Source: Flavobacteriia bacterium (GTDB lineage Bacteria; Bacteroidota; Bacteroidia; Flavobacteriales; Flavobacteriaceae). From it: DNA of 11,897 nt. Shown here in pieces: positions 6,450 to 11,897 of this stretch (position 1 is its first letter; each line of letters opens with the position of its first letter). Under the pieces are notes generated by a model. The model did not search any database. It saw nothing but the letters and a program-made list of their open reading frames with translations, and had not been told where the DNA came from. The DNA is taken from assembly GCA_018500075.1 (NCBI GenBank), contig JAHBAN010000214.1, positions 1 to 11,897 on the forward strand, given 5' to 3'. Both the position numbers and the translations under genes were made by a program.

Positions 6450-6566
6450 GGTGCGCAATGAATGCGCACCCTACGGTTTGCTTGGTGGAGTTTGAGGTGC
6501 GCCGTGAATGCGCAGCCTACGGTTGGCTTGGTGGAGTTTTAGGTGCGCAATAAATGCGCACCCTAC
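6450..6566 (+). repeat. REP-like elements R2, R3 and R4 in a 46-bp tandem array
   Basis: Three direct copies span 6450-6474, 6496-6520 and 6542-6566, an exact 46-bp period. Each has GGTGCGC, a TGCGCA-type right arm and a CCTAC tail. R2 and R4 form perfect 8-bp stems, R3 an imperfect one. The 21-bp linkers after R2 and R3 (6475-6495 and 6521-6541) agree at 19 positions, so element and linker were duplicated together. R4 ends 2 bp before the convergent ettA stop. Confidence 0.88.
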
Positions 6567-6568
6567 GG

Positions 6569-8224
6569 TTACCGGCTGAATTTTTTATGCTTCAAGCGCT
6601 TCGGTTCCAGAGCATCGGCTCCAAGGCGGCGCTTTTTGTCTTCTTCGTAGTCCTCGAAATTGCCTTCAAACCACTCGACATGGGCTTCGCCTTCAAAGGC
6701 GAGCATATGGGTGCAGATGCGATCAAGGAAGAAGCGGTCGTGGGAGATGACCACGGCGCAGCCGGCAAAGTCGGTGAGGGCGTCTTCGAGCGCGCGCAGG
6801 GTCTCGACATCGAGGTCGTTTGTCGGTTCGTCGAGCAAGAGCACGTTGCCGCCTTCTTTGAGCAAGCGCGCCATGTGAACGCGGTTGCGCTCGCCGCCCG
6901 AGAGCAGGCTGAGCTTTTTCTGCTGATCGCCGCCCTTGAAGTTGAAGCTTGAGCAATAGGCGCGGGAGTTGACCTCGGCGTCGCCGAGCTGGATGATGTC
7001 GTTGCCGCCCGAAATGGCCTCCCAAACGGTCGCGCCATCGTCCAGATCGTCGCGGGACTGGTCGACATAGGAGAGCTGCACCGTATCGCCATAGGTCACG
7101 GTGCCTTCGTCGGGCTGTTCTTGGCCTGTGAGCATCTTGAACAGTGTCGATTTGCCCGCGCCGTTGGGGCCGATCACGCCCACGATTCCGCCGGGGGGCA
7201 GGGCAAAGGACAGCCCTTCAACGAGGAGCTTGTCGCCCATCGCTTTTTTCAGCCCCTCGACCTCGATCACCTTGCCGCCAAGGCGTGGGCCATTGGGAAT
7301 GATGATCTGGGCGCGGCCGACTTTTTCGCGCTCCGACTGGCTGGCCAGCTCGTTATAGGCGTTGATGCGGGCCTTTTGCTTGGCTTGGCGGGCTTTTTGG
7401 CCCTGACGCATCCACTCAAGCTCGCGCTCAAGGGTCTTTTGCTTGGATTTGTCTTCTTTGGCCTCTTGGGAGAGGCGCTTGGCCTTTTGCTCAAGCCATG
7501 CGGAGTAATTGCCCTCATAGGGGATGCCGCGGCCACGGTCCAGCTCGAGAATCCAGCTTGTGATATCATCAAGGAAGTAGCGGTCGTGGGTGACGCAGAG
7601 GATGGTGCCTTGATACTCGATCAGGTGCTGCTGGAGCCAGGCGATGGTTTCGGCGTCAAGGTGGTTTGTCGGCTCATCGAGCAGCAGCATATCGGGCGCT
7701 TCGAGCAAGAGCTTGCAGAGCGCGACACGGCGCGCCTCCCCGCCGGAGAGCGAGGCCACGGCCGCATCATCGGGCGGGCAGCGCAGGGCTTCCATGGCAA
7801 CATCGATCTGGCTGTCCAGATCCCAGAGGTTTTCGGCGTCGATCTGGTCTTGCAGCTCGGCCATTTCCTCGGCGGTTTCATCGGAATAGTTCATCGCCAG
7901 TTCGTTGTAGCGCTCGAGCTTGGCTTGTTTGGCGGCGACGCCGAGCATGACATTGCCGCGCACATCGAGGGTTTCGTCAAGTTTCGGCTCCTGAGGCAGG
8001 TAGCCGACGCGCGCGCCCTCGGCGTGCCAGGCTTCGCCCTGAAAGTCTTTGTCCAGGCCCGCCATGATTTTCATCAGGGTCGATTTCCCCGAGCCGTTGA
8101 CGCCCACGACGCCGATTTTGACGCCGGGGAGGAAGTTCAGGTGGATGTTTTCAAAGCATTTCTTGCCACCGGGGTAGGTCTTGGAGACGCCCTGCATATG
8201 GTAGACGTATTGATAAGCGGCCAT
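6569..8224 (-). CDS. ettA: Energy-dependent translational throttle protein EttA (ABC-F ATPase)
   Basis: Soluble ribosome-associated ATPase, 551 residues (E. coli EttA has 555). EttA binds the ribosomal E site and gates entry into elongation according to ATP/ADP ratio. It has two ABC domains and no membrane segment. Domain 1 has Walker A GVNGSGKS (41-48), signature LSGGEARR (from 159) and Walker B LLLDEPTNHLD (about 183-193). A charged linker follows, rich in Lys, Glu and Gln (about 240-305), typical of the P-site tRNA-interaction motif. Domain 2 has GPNGAGKS near 350, LSGGERNR near 441 and LLLDEPTNDLD near 465. The end ...EPKRLKHKKFSR matches the family. The ATG has AAGGG 8 nt upstream; an earlier ATG would add 23 unrelated residues. 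The stop lies 2 bp from REP element R4. Confidence 0.96.
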   Translation of the reverse strand: MAAYQYVYHMQGVSKTYPGGKKCFENIHLNFLPGVKIGVVGVNGSGKSTLMKIMAGLDKDFQGEAWHAEGARVGYLPQEPKLDETLDVRGNVMLGVAAKQAKLERYNELAMNYSDETAEEMAELQDQIDAENLWDLDSQIDVAMEALRCPPDDAAVASLSGGEARRVALCKLLLEAPDMLLLDEPTNHLDAETIAWLQQHLIEYQGTILCVTHDRYFLDDITSWILELDRGRGIPYEGNYSAWLEQKAKRLSQEAKEDKSKQKTLERELEWMRQGQKARQAKQKARINAYNELASQSEREKVGRAQIIIPNGPRLGGKVIEVEGLKKAMGDKLLVEGLSFALPPGGIVGVIGPNGAGKSTLFKMLTGQEQPDEGTVTYGDTVQLSYVDQSRDDLDDGATVWEAISGGNDIIQLGDAEVNSRAYCSSFNFKGGDQQKKLSLLSGGERNRVHMARLLKEGGNVLLLDEPTNDLDVETLRALEDALTDFAGCAVVISHDRFFLDRICTHMLAFEGEAHVEWFEGNFEDYEEDKKRRLGADALEPKRLKHKKFSR

Positions 8225-8327
8225 GTGGGAACCCTTTTGCGCTGACTGGGATATGTTGGGAGGGGTGATAGCCTTTGGCGGGCGCGGGGGCAATCCGCTA
8301 GTTTGGCGCTCGCGACGTGGAGACCGA

Positions 8328-8351
8328 GGGATATTTTGAGCAAAAAGAAAG
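8328..8351 (+). repeat. Dispersed GGGATATTTT...AAAAAGAAAG motif, copy 1
   Basis: GGGATATTTTGAGCAAAAAG followed by AAAG, in the 204-bp region between the divergent ettA and nadD genes. It resembles the motif at 10694-10717 (GGGATATTT, then a purine-rich AAAGAAAAAGG). I recall similar sequences as dispersed repeats in roseobacter genomes; that is memory, not a search. The rest of the ettA-nadD gap holds a CGCCCTGTG direct repeat near 8354-8371 and no clear promoter. Confidence 0.5.
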
Positions 8352-8428
8352 AGCGCCCTGTGCGCCCTGTGCGCCGTGACGGCGTTGAGCGAGTTGACTT
8401 AGCGGCGCGGGCTGGCGAGAACGGGCGT

Positions 8429-9025
8429 ATGACACAGGGTTTGCCATATGTGCCGGACGGGCGGGTGATCGGGCTTTTGGGCGGCTCGTTTGATCCGGCG
8501 CATCAGGGGCATAGCCATATTACGCGCGAGGCGCTCAAGCGCTTTGGCCTTGATGAGGTCTGGTGGCTTGTGTCGCCGGGCAACCCTTTGAAGGCCGAGG
8601 GGCCGGCGCCCATGGCGCAGCGGATGGCGCAGGCGCGGGCTGTCATGGTGCATCCGCGGGTGAGGATCAGCGATTTTGAGGCGCGGGCGGGGACGCGCTA
8701 TACCGCCGAGACCCTGCGGGCGCTGATGGCGGTCTATCCCAAGGTGCGGTTTGTCTGGCTGATGGGGGCGGACAATCTGGCGCAGTTTGACCAATGGCGC
8801 GATTGGCGCTGGATTATCGAGGCGGTACCGCTTGGCATTCTGGCGCGCCCCGAGGAGCGCTTGCGGGCGCGCGGCGCGAAGGCGGCGGATATATACCGCG
8901 CGTTTCGGCTTGCGGCGCGCGACAGCCACGGGCTGGGCCGCCGGGCGGCGCCGGCTTGGTGTTTTGTGAACGTGCCGATGCGCGATATTTCCTCCAGCGA
9001 AATTCGCGCGCGCGACGCTGTGTAG
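8429..9025 (+). CDS. nadD: Nicotinate-nucleotide adenylyltransferase
   Basis: Makes deamido-NAD from nicotinate mononucleotide and ATP, an essential NAD biosynthesis step in the cytoplasm. It has 198 residues. The nucleotidyltransferase signature is GSFDPAHQGH (19-28) with the HxGH histidines His25 and His28. MGADNLAQFDQW, in the middle, is the conserved NMN-side block. The second signature is ISSSEIR (187-193). Only five residues follow that motif, whereas E. coli-type NadD has a longer C-terminal helix; I believe short tails are common in this bacterial group. The start was chosen because conserved sequence begins at RVIGLLGGSFD. The frame is open upstream to 8303, but that part overlaps the dispersed GGGATATTTT repeat and is unlikely to be coding. 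The ribosome-binding site is weak. dacB follows after 39 bp, probably in the same transcript. Confidence 0.94.
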   Translation: MTQGLPYVPDGRVIGLLGGSFDPAHQGHSHITREALKRFGLDEVWWLVSPGNPLKAEGPAPMAQRMAQARAVMVHPRVRISDFEARAGTRYTAETLRALMAVYPKVRFVWLMGADNLAQFDQWRDWRWIIEAVPLGILARPEERLRARGAKAADIYRAFRLAARDSHGLGRRAAPAWCFVNVPMRDISSSEIRARDAV

Positions 9026-9064
9026 CGCTTGTTTGCGCGCTGGATTTGCGCTTAGTCTGGCCCG

Positions 9065-10579
9065 ATGACGGGTATGGTTTCCAAGCGGTTTTTTCTCACG
9101 GCGGGGCTGTCGGCCATGGCTTCGGCGGGTTTGGCGCGCGCGCCCGAGCGGTCTTTGCGGCCCCGGAGCCGCCCCTCGGGTGAGGCCACCGCGCCCAGCG
9201 AGGCCAGCGTGGCCAGCGAGGCCAGCGTGGCCAGTGCGGAGGCGCTGATTGCGCAGGCCGGGCTTGGCGGAGAGGTCGGCTTTGCGGTGGCGGATGCGCA
9301 GACGGGGCTTGTGCTTGAGAGTGGCAACGGGCGCAAGGGGCTGCCGCCCGCGAGTGTGACCAAGGCGGTGACGGCGCTTTATGCGCTGGAGGTTCTGGGC
9401 GGGGCGCACCGGTTTTCCACCGAGATTTGTGCCACCGCGGCGATCCGGGACGGGGTTTTGCAGGGCGATCTGATCCTCAAGGGGGGTGGCGATCCGACGC
9501 TGGACACCGACCGTTTGGCCGCGTTTGCGCGGGCGCTGAAGGCCAGCGGGCTGCGCGAGCTGCGGGGCCGGTTTGTTGTCGATGGCACGGCGCTGCCCGC
9601 TTTCAACGAGATCGATCGCGAACAGCCCGAGCACGTCGGCTATAACCCTGCGATTTCCGGGCTGGCGCTCAATTATAACCGTGTTCACTTTGAATGGGCG
9701 CGGGTTGGCGGCAAATGGGCCACCACGATGGAGGCGCGCTCGCGGCGCCACCGCCCGGCTGTGCAGTTTGCGACGATGACCCTCGTGCAGCGCGATGCGC
9801 CGGTCTATAGCTACGCGCGTCAGGGCGAAGAGGAGCGCTGGAGCGTTTCGCTGCGGGCCTTGGGCAAGGGCGGCTCACGCTGGCTTCCGGTGCGCCAGCC
9901 CGAGCTTTATGCGGGCGAGGTCTTGCGCGCGCTGGCGCGGGCCGAGGGGGTGCGCCTGCCTGCGCCGCAAAAGGGCCGGGCGCGGGGCGATGAGGCGGTT
10001 TTGCTGAGCCAGCAGAGCGCGGATTTAAAGAGCCTGTGTCAGGAGTTTCTGAAATATTCCAATAACCTGATGGCCGAGATGGTCGGGCTTGCGGCGACGG
10101 GGGCGCGCAGCGGGCGGCCTGCGAGCCTTAGGGCGAGCGCGCGCGAGATGAGCCGTTGGGCGGGGGCGCGTCTTGGCATGGGCGCGAGCGTTTTTGTCGA
10201 CCATTCCGGGCTTGGCGAGGCGTCGCGCACCACGGCGCAAGATATGACCAAAGCCTTGGTCGCGGCGCGGCCCGTGATCGCACCGATCCTGAAGCCTGTC
10301 GCGCTGCGCGATGCCAAGGGGCGGGTGATGAAGGGGCATCCGGTCACGGTTTATGCCAAGACCGGCACGCTCAATTTTGTCAGTGCGCTGGCGGGCTATG
10401 CAGAGACGGGCGAGGGCCATGTTCTGAGCTTTGCGATTTTTGCTGCCGATGCAGGGCGGCGGGCGCGCATCCCGCGCAGCGAGCGGGAACGGCCAAAGGG
10501 GGCGCGCAGCTGGAACAGACGCGCCAAGGGCCTCCAGCAAGACCTGATCGAGCGCTGGGGCGCGCTTTACGGCGCGTGA
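9065..10579 (+). CDS. dacB: D-alanyl-D-alanine carboxypeptidase/endopeptidase, DacB type (peptidase S13, class C PBP)
   Basis: Periplasmic penicillin-binding protein that trims or cleaves peptidoglycan peptides; 504 residues. All three active-site motifs are intact: SVTK with nucleophile Ser97 and Lys100, SNN at 332-334, and KTG at 432-434 (YAKTGTLNFVSALAGY). The long insertion between the first and second motifs is typical of S13 enzymes. The N-terminus carries a signal peptide with SKRFFLTAGLSAMASAGLARA and a likely ARA|PE cleavage. The KRFFL stretch resembles a Tat motif with the first arginine replaced by lysine. After cleavage there is a low-complexity linker built from an 18-bp tandem repeat. 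The start could also be the ATG 9 bp downstream (MVSKRFF). nadD lies 39 bp upstream and a duplicated palindromic repeat begins 52 bp downstream. Confidence 0.94.
   Translation: MTGMVSKRFFLTAGLSAMASAGLARAPERSLRPRSRPSGEATAPSEASVASEASVASAEALIAQAGLGGEVGFAVADAQTGLVLESGNGRKGLPPASVTKAVTALYALEVLGGAHRFSTEICATAAIRDGVLQGDLILKGGGDPTLDTDRLAAFARALKASGLRELRGRFVVDGTALPAFNEIDREQPEHVGYNPAISGLALNYNRVHFEWARVGGKWATTMEARSRRHRPAVQFATMTLVQRDAPVYSYARQGEEERWSVSLRALGKGGSRWLPVRQPELYAGEVLRALARAEGVRLPAPQKGRARGDEAVLLSQQSADLKSLCQEFLKYSNNLMAEMVGLAATGARSGRPASLRASAREMSRWAGARLGMGASVFVDHSGLGEASRTTAQDMTKALVAARPVIAPILKPVALRDAKGRVMKGHPVTVYAKTGTLNFVSALAGYAETGEGHVLSFAIFAADAGRRARIPRSERERPKGARSWNRRAKGLQQDLIERWGALYGA
9182..9235 (+). repeat. 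18-bp tandem repeat in the dacB linker
   Basis: Units 9200-9217 and 9218-9235 differ only at the last base, and 9182-9199 is a degenerate third copy. They encode EATAPS-EASVAS-EASVAS, an Ala/Ser/Glu linker between the signal peptide and the catalytic domain. The length is a multiple of three per unit, so copy-number change would keep the frame. Confidence 0.8.
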
Positions 10580-10631
10580 GAGCGGGCTGCCCCCCGCGCG
10601 CAGGGTTTGGGCGGGCTGATCCCTGAAACGT

Positions 10632-10691
10632 AGGTTTATGTGGGGGCCAGCCCCCACACACAGGTTTATGTGGGGGCCAGCCCCCACACCC
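10632..10691 (+). repeat. Two direct copies of a 30-bp palindromic repeat
   Basis: Each unit starts AGGTTTATG and contains the perfect 9-bp stem palindrome TGTGGGGGCCAGCCCCCACA (10639-10658 and 10669-10688). The two units are nearly identical and adjacent. They begin 52 bp after the dacB stop and could act as a transcript-end hairpin, but no T-tract follows either hairpin. The preceding bases 10580-10631 hold nothing I recognise. Confidence 0.85.
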
Positions 10692-10693
10692 CC

Positions 10694-10717
10694 GGGATAT
10701 TTCTGGAAAGAAAAAGG
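10694..10717 (+). repeat. Dispersed GGGATATTT...AAAGAAAAAGG motif, copy 2
   Basis: GGGATATTTCTGGAAAGAAA followed by AAGG, immediately after the duplicated palindrome. It shares the GGGATATTT head and purine-rich tail with the copy at 8328-8351. Hairpin plus this motif looks like one composite element. Confidence 0.55.
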
Positions 10718-10800
10718 ATAGGGACGCAGAAAAGCCGCGGTCTGAAGGCGCTCCGACGCGGCCCTGTCAGGCGGGCGCCGCGCGATACAATAGTGTTGAA

Positions 10801-11286
10801 CACTGCCGCCTGCTGCTCACCGAGTTAACCCAGAAGACAGGGGAGACACCCGATCTGGCCGTAATGCGCGGCATCGGCATGGTGTTTCTGGATCAGGTGC
10901 CCGGATCACACCGGCTGATGACAGTTTCCAAGGTTGGTGAGGTCTTTCCCCTGACCACAACAGCCAATGGCAAAGCCTGCCTTGCCAAACTGGAACAACA
11001 GGAGGCGATCAAGCTGATCCGCAACGAATGGGACCGTAACGGCGTGAAGCGGGATTTGGCAGAATTTCTCAAGCAGCTTGAAAACATCAAAAAATGTGGG
11101 CTGGCCTATGATCTTGACGAACACGCCTGCGGCGTCTCGGCAATAGGGTTTGCCTTTCAGGATTGGGCGGGAGAGCTGCACTCCATATCGGTTCCTGTGC
11201 CCTCAACCCGCTTTGCCGAATAAAAAAAGATAATTGAGCTGGCTCTGATCGACACCAGCGAAAATATTCAGCGCACATTTGAGTAA
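10801..11286 (+). pseudogene. Decayed IclR-family transcriptional regulator (effector-domain remnant)
   Basis: The translated frame matches the C-terminal ligand-binding domain of IclR regulators: LLTELTQKTGETPDLAVMRG, MVFLDQVPGSHRL, VGEVFPLTTTANGKACLA, LENIKKCGLAYDLDEHACGV and SIPV-like end SISVPVPSTRF. The N-terminal winged helix-turn-helix is missing. The frame stays open upstream to about 10627 but holds no ATG, only repeat DNA and unrelated sequence, so the gene was broken near 10800. Near the end a TAA at 11221-11223 interrupts the frame, yet IclR-like residues continue for 20 more codons (KKIIELALIDTSENIQRTFE) to a second TAA at 11284. The first in-frame ATG (10864) would give a 119-residue ORF lacking DNA-binding capacity. 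Base composition is clearly lower in G+C than its neighbours, which suggests acquired DNA. Confidence 0.82.
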
Positions 11287-11358
11287 ATGCGGGCTGTTGA
11301 GCCGGGAGCGCCCGTCACAACATACAACGGCGCGGGGTTGCTCCGCCACACAGCTCTC

Positions 11359-11897
11359 CTAGAGTGGGCGGATCGCATCTGCCGGGGGGCTGTTGCCTGT
11401 GACGAGGGGGCGTTGGTCCGGGCGGCCCATGGCGGTGAGCAGGGTTGTTTCGGATTGGCGGGTCTGAAAGTCCTGTTTTGAGCGCATTCCCAGCCAGCCT
11501 GCCTGTATGAGCGATTGGGCCACTGCGCCGCCGAGGGTTGTGCCGGGGCCGAGGACAATGAAGACATCGGGGGCAAATTCGCGTGCTGCGCAGCTGATGG
11601 CTTTGGCAAAATCATAGGGCGCTGTGACCTGATGGCCGAGCGTGTAGCGGTGGAGCGCCTCTGTGTCGGTGGCATGGGGCCACCAGATTGCGCCGCGCCC
11701 GTCGATCATCGGGCGTTTGGGCTGGGCGAAAAATGTCGGGTCAAAGCGGTTTTGGGCGGCCAATGCGACAGGCGCTTGCAGCGCTGTGTGAAACGCCGCG
11801 TGGTTGGGCAGCCGGAGAGGGAACTGGCCTTGTGGTTCGGCCTGCTCTGTGAAGGCGGCAAGGCCGGCGTCATTGCCCGCCAGAACAAGCAGCCCGC
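11359..11897 (-). CDS. FabD-like ACP S-malonyltransferase family protein (N-terminus cut by window edge)
   Basis: C-terminal 178 residues of a protein related to malonyl-CoA:ACP transacylase, which loads malonyl groups onto acyl carrier protein. LRLPNHAAFHT corresponds to the catalytic-histidine region (GPFHS in FabD), and APDVFIVLGPGTTLGGAVAQ matches the family's C-terminal ExGPGxxL block. Between them, GRGAIWWPHATDTEALHRYTLGHQV replaces the usual short FabD linker (longest runs only cited in part here: WWPHATD, YTLGHQV). The nucleophile serine would lie to the right of the window and cannot be checked. I recall a stand-alone FabD-like family in Rhodobacteraceae with this wording, separate from the FabD of the fatty-acid cluster; its substrate is uncertain. 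The 72 bp between its stop and the IclR remnant show nothing recognisable. Confidence 0.85.
   Translation of the reverse strand, partial: GLLVLAGNDAGLAAFTEQAEPQGQFPLRLPNHAAFHTALQAPVALAAQNRFDPTFFAQPKRPMIDGRGAIWWPHATDTEALHRYTLGHQVTAPYDFAKAISCAAREFAPDVFIVLGPGTTLGGAVAQSLIQAGWLGMRSKQDFQTRQSETTLLTAMGRPDQRPLVTGNSPPADAIRPL

Noticed and set aside
6409..6566. Possible CRISPR array
   Set aside because: The linkers between repeats are themselves nearly identical, one repeat is inverted and there are no cas genes; the adjacent RAYT explains the repeats.
7121..8245. Long plus-strand open frame (374 codons) opposite ettA
   Set aside because: It is the antisense frame of a clear ABC-F gene in high-G+C DNA; its translation shows no recognisable domain.
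8303..8428. Upstream extension of nadD, including a TTG at 8336
   Set aside because: It lacks family similarity, overlaps the dispersed GGGATATTTT repeat and would place a basic tail before the conserved N-terminus.
8399..9751. Long minus-strand open frame (450 codons) across nadD and dacB
   Set aside because: It spans two well-supported plus-strand genes, is Arg/Pro/Ala-rich low-complexity and has no domain.
10639..10688. GC hairpins as intrinsic terminators of dacB
   Set aside because: The stems are strong but no T-tract follows either hairpin, so I list them only as repeats.
10864..11223. Treating the 119-codon ORF as an intact small gene
   Set aside because: IclR similarity extends both before its ATG and after its stop codon in the same frame, so it is a fragment.

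Overview
The window looks like chromosomal DNA from an alphaproteobacterium of the Rhodobacteraceae (roseobacter group). The evidence is the high G+C content (roughly two thirds, judged by eye), the characteristic wording of several proteins (the RAYT, the FabD-like protein, the DacB-type peptidase) and a dispersed GGGATATTT...AAAGAAAAAG motif with an adjacent GC hairpin that I associate with this group. The species is inferred from recall and was not tested by any search.

Left part (1-3557): a leftward operon encodes an FtsX-type ABC permease (cut by the left edge) and its ATPase, with ATGA-type coupling. A secreted GDSL/SGNH esterase of the TesA type diverges from it. This is the ybbA-ybbP/tesA arrangement known from E. 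coli.

Middle (3564-5849): small housekeeping or stress genes in alternating orientation. They are a 67-residue two-helix membrane protein, a YciA-like hotdog acyl-CoA thioesterase, a RidA-family deaminase with an intact Arg/Cys/Glu pattern, a CspA-type cold-shock protein with a clear hairpin terminator, and thioredoxin 2 (TrxC) with its zinc-finger N-terminus. The 353-bp csp-trxC intergenic region carries a candidate trxC promoter and three GTGCAC palindromes spaced exactly 11 bp apart.

Accessory island (5850-6568): a single-copy REP-associated tyrosine transposase (RAYT) with five REP-like palindromes around it. One lies upstream. One is inverted and contains the RAYT stop codon. Three are direct copies with an exact 46-bp period, ending 2 bp from the stop codon of ettA. 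This is the most interesting structure in the window.

Right part (6569-11897): ettA (ABC-F translation factor) diverges from nadD and a DacB-type penicillin-binding protein (family S13). Beyond these are a duplicated 30-bp palindromic repeat with the GGGATATTT motif, a decayed IclR-family regulator of lower G+C that has lost its DNA-binding half and has a stop codon near its C-terminus, and the C-terminal part of a FabD-like malonyltransferase cut by the right edge.
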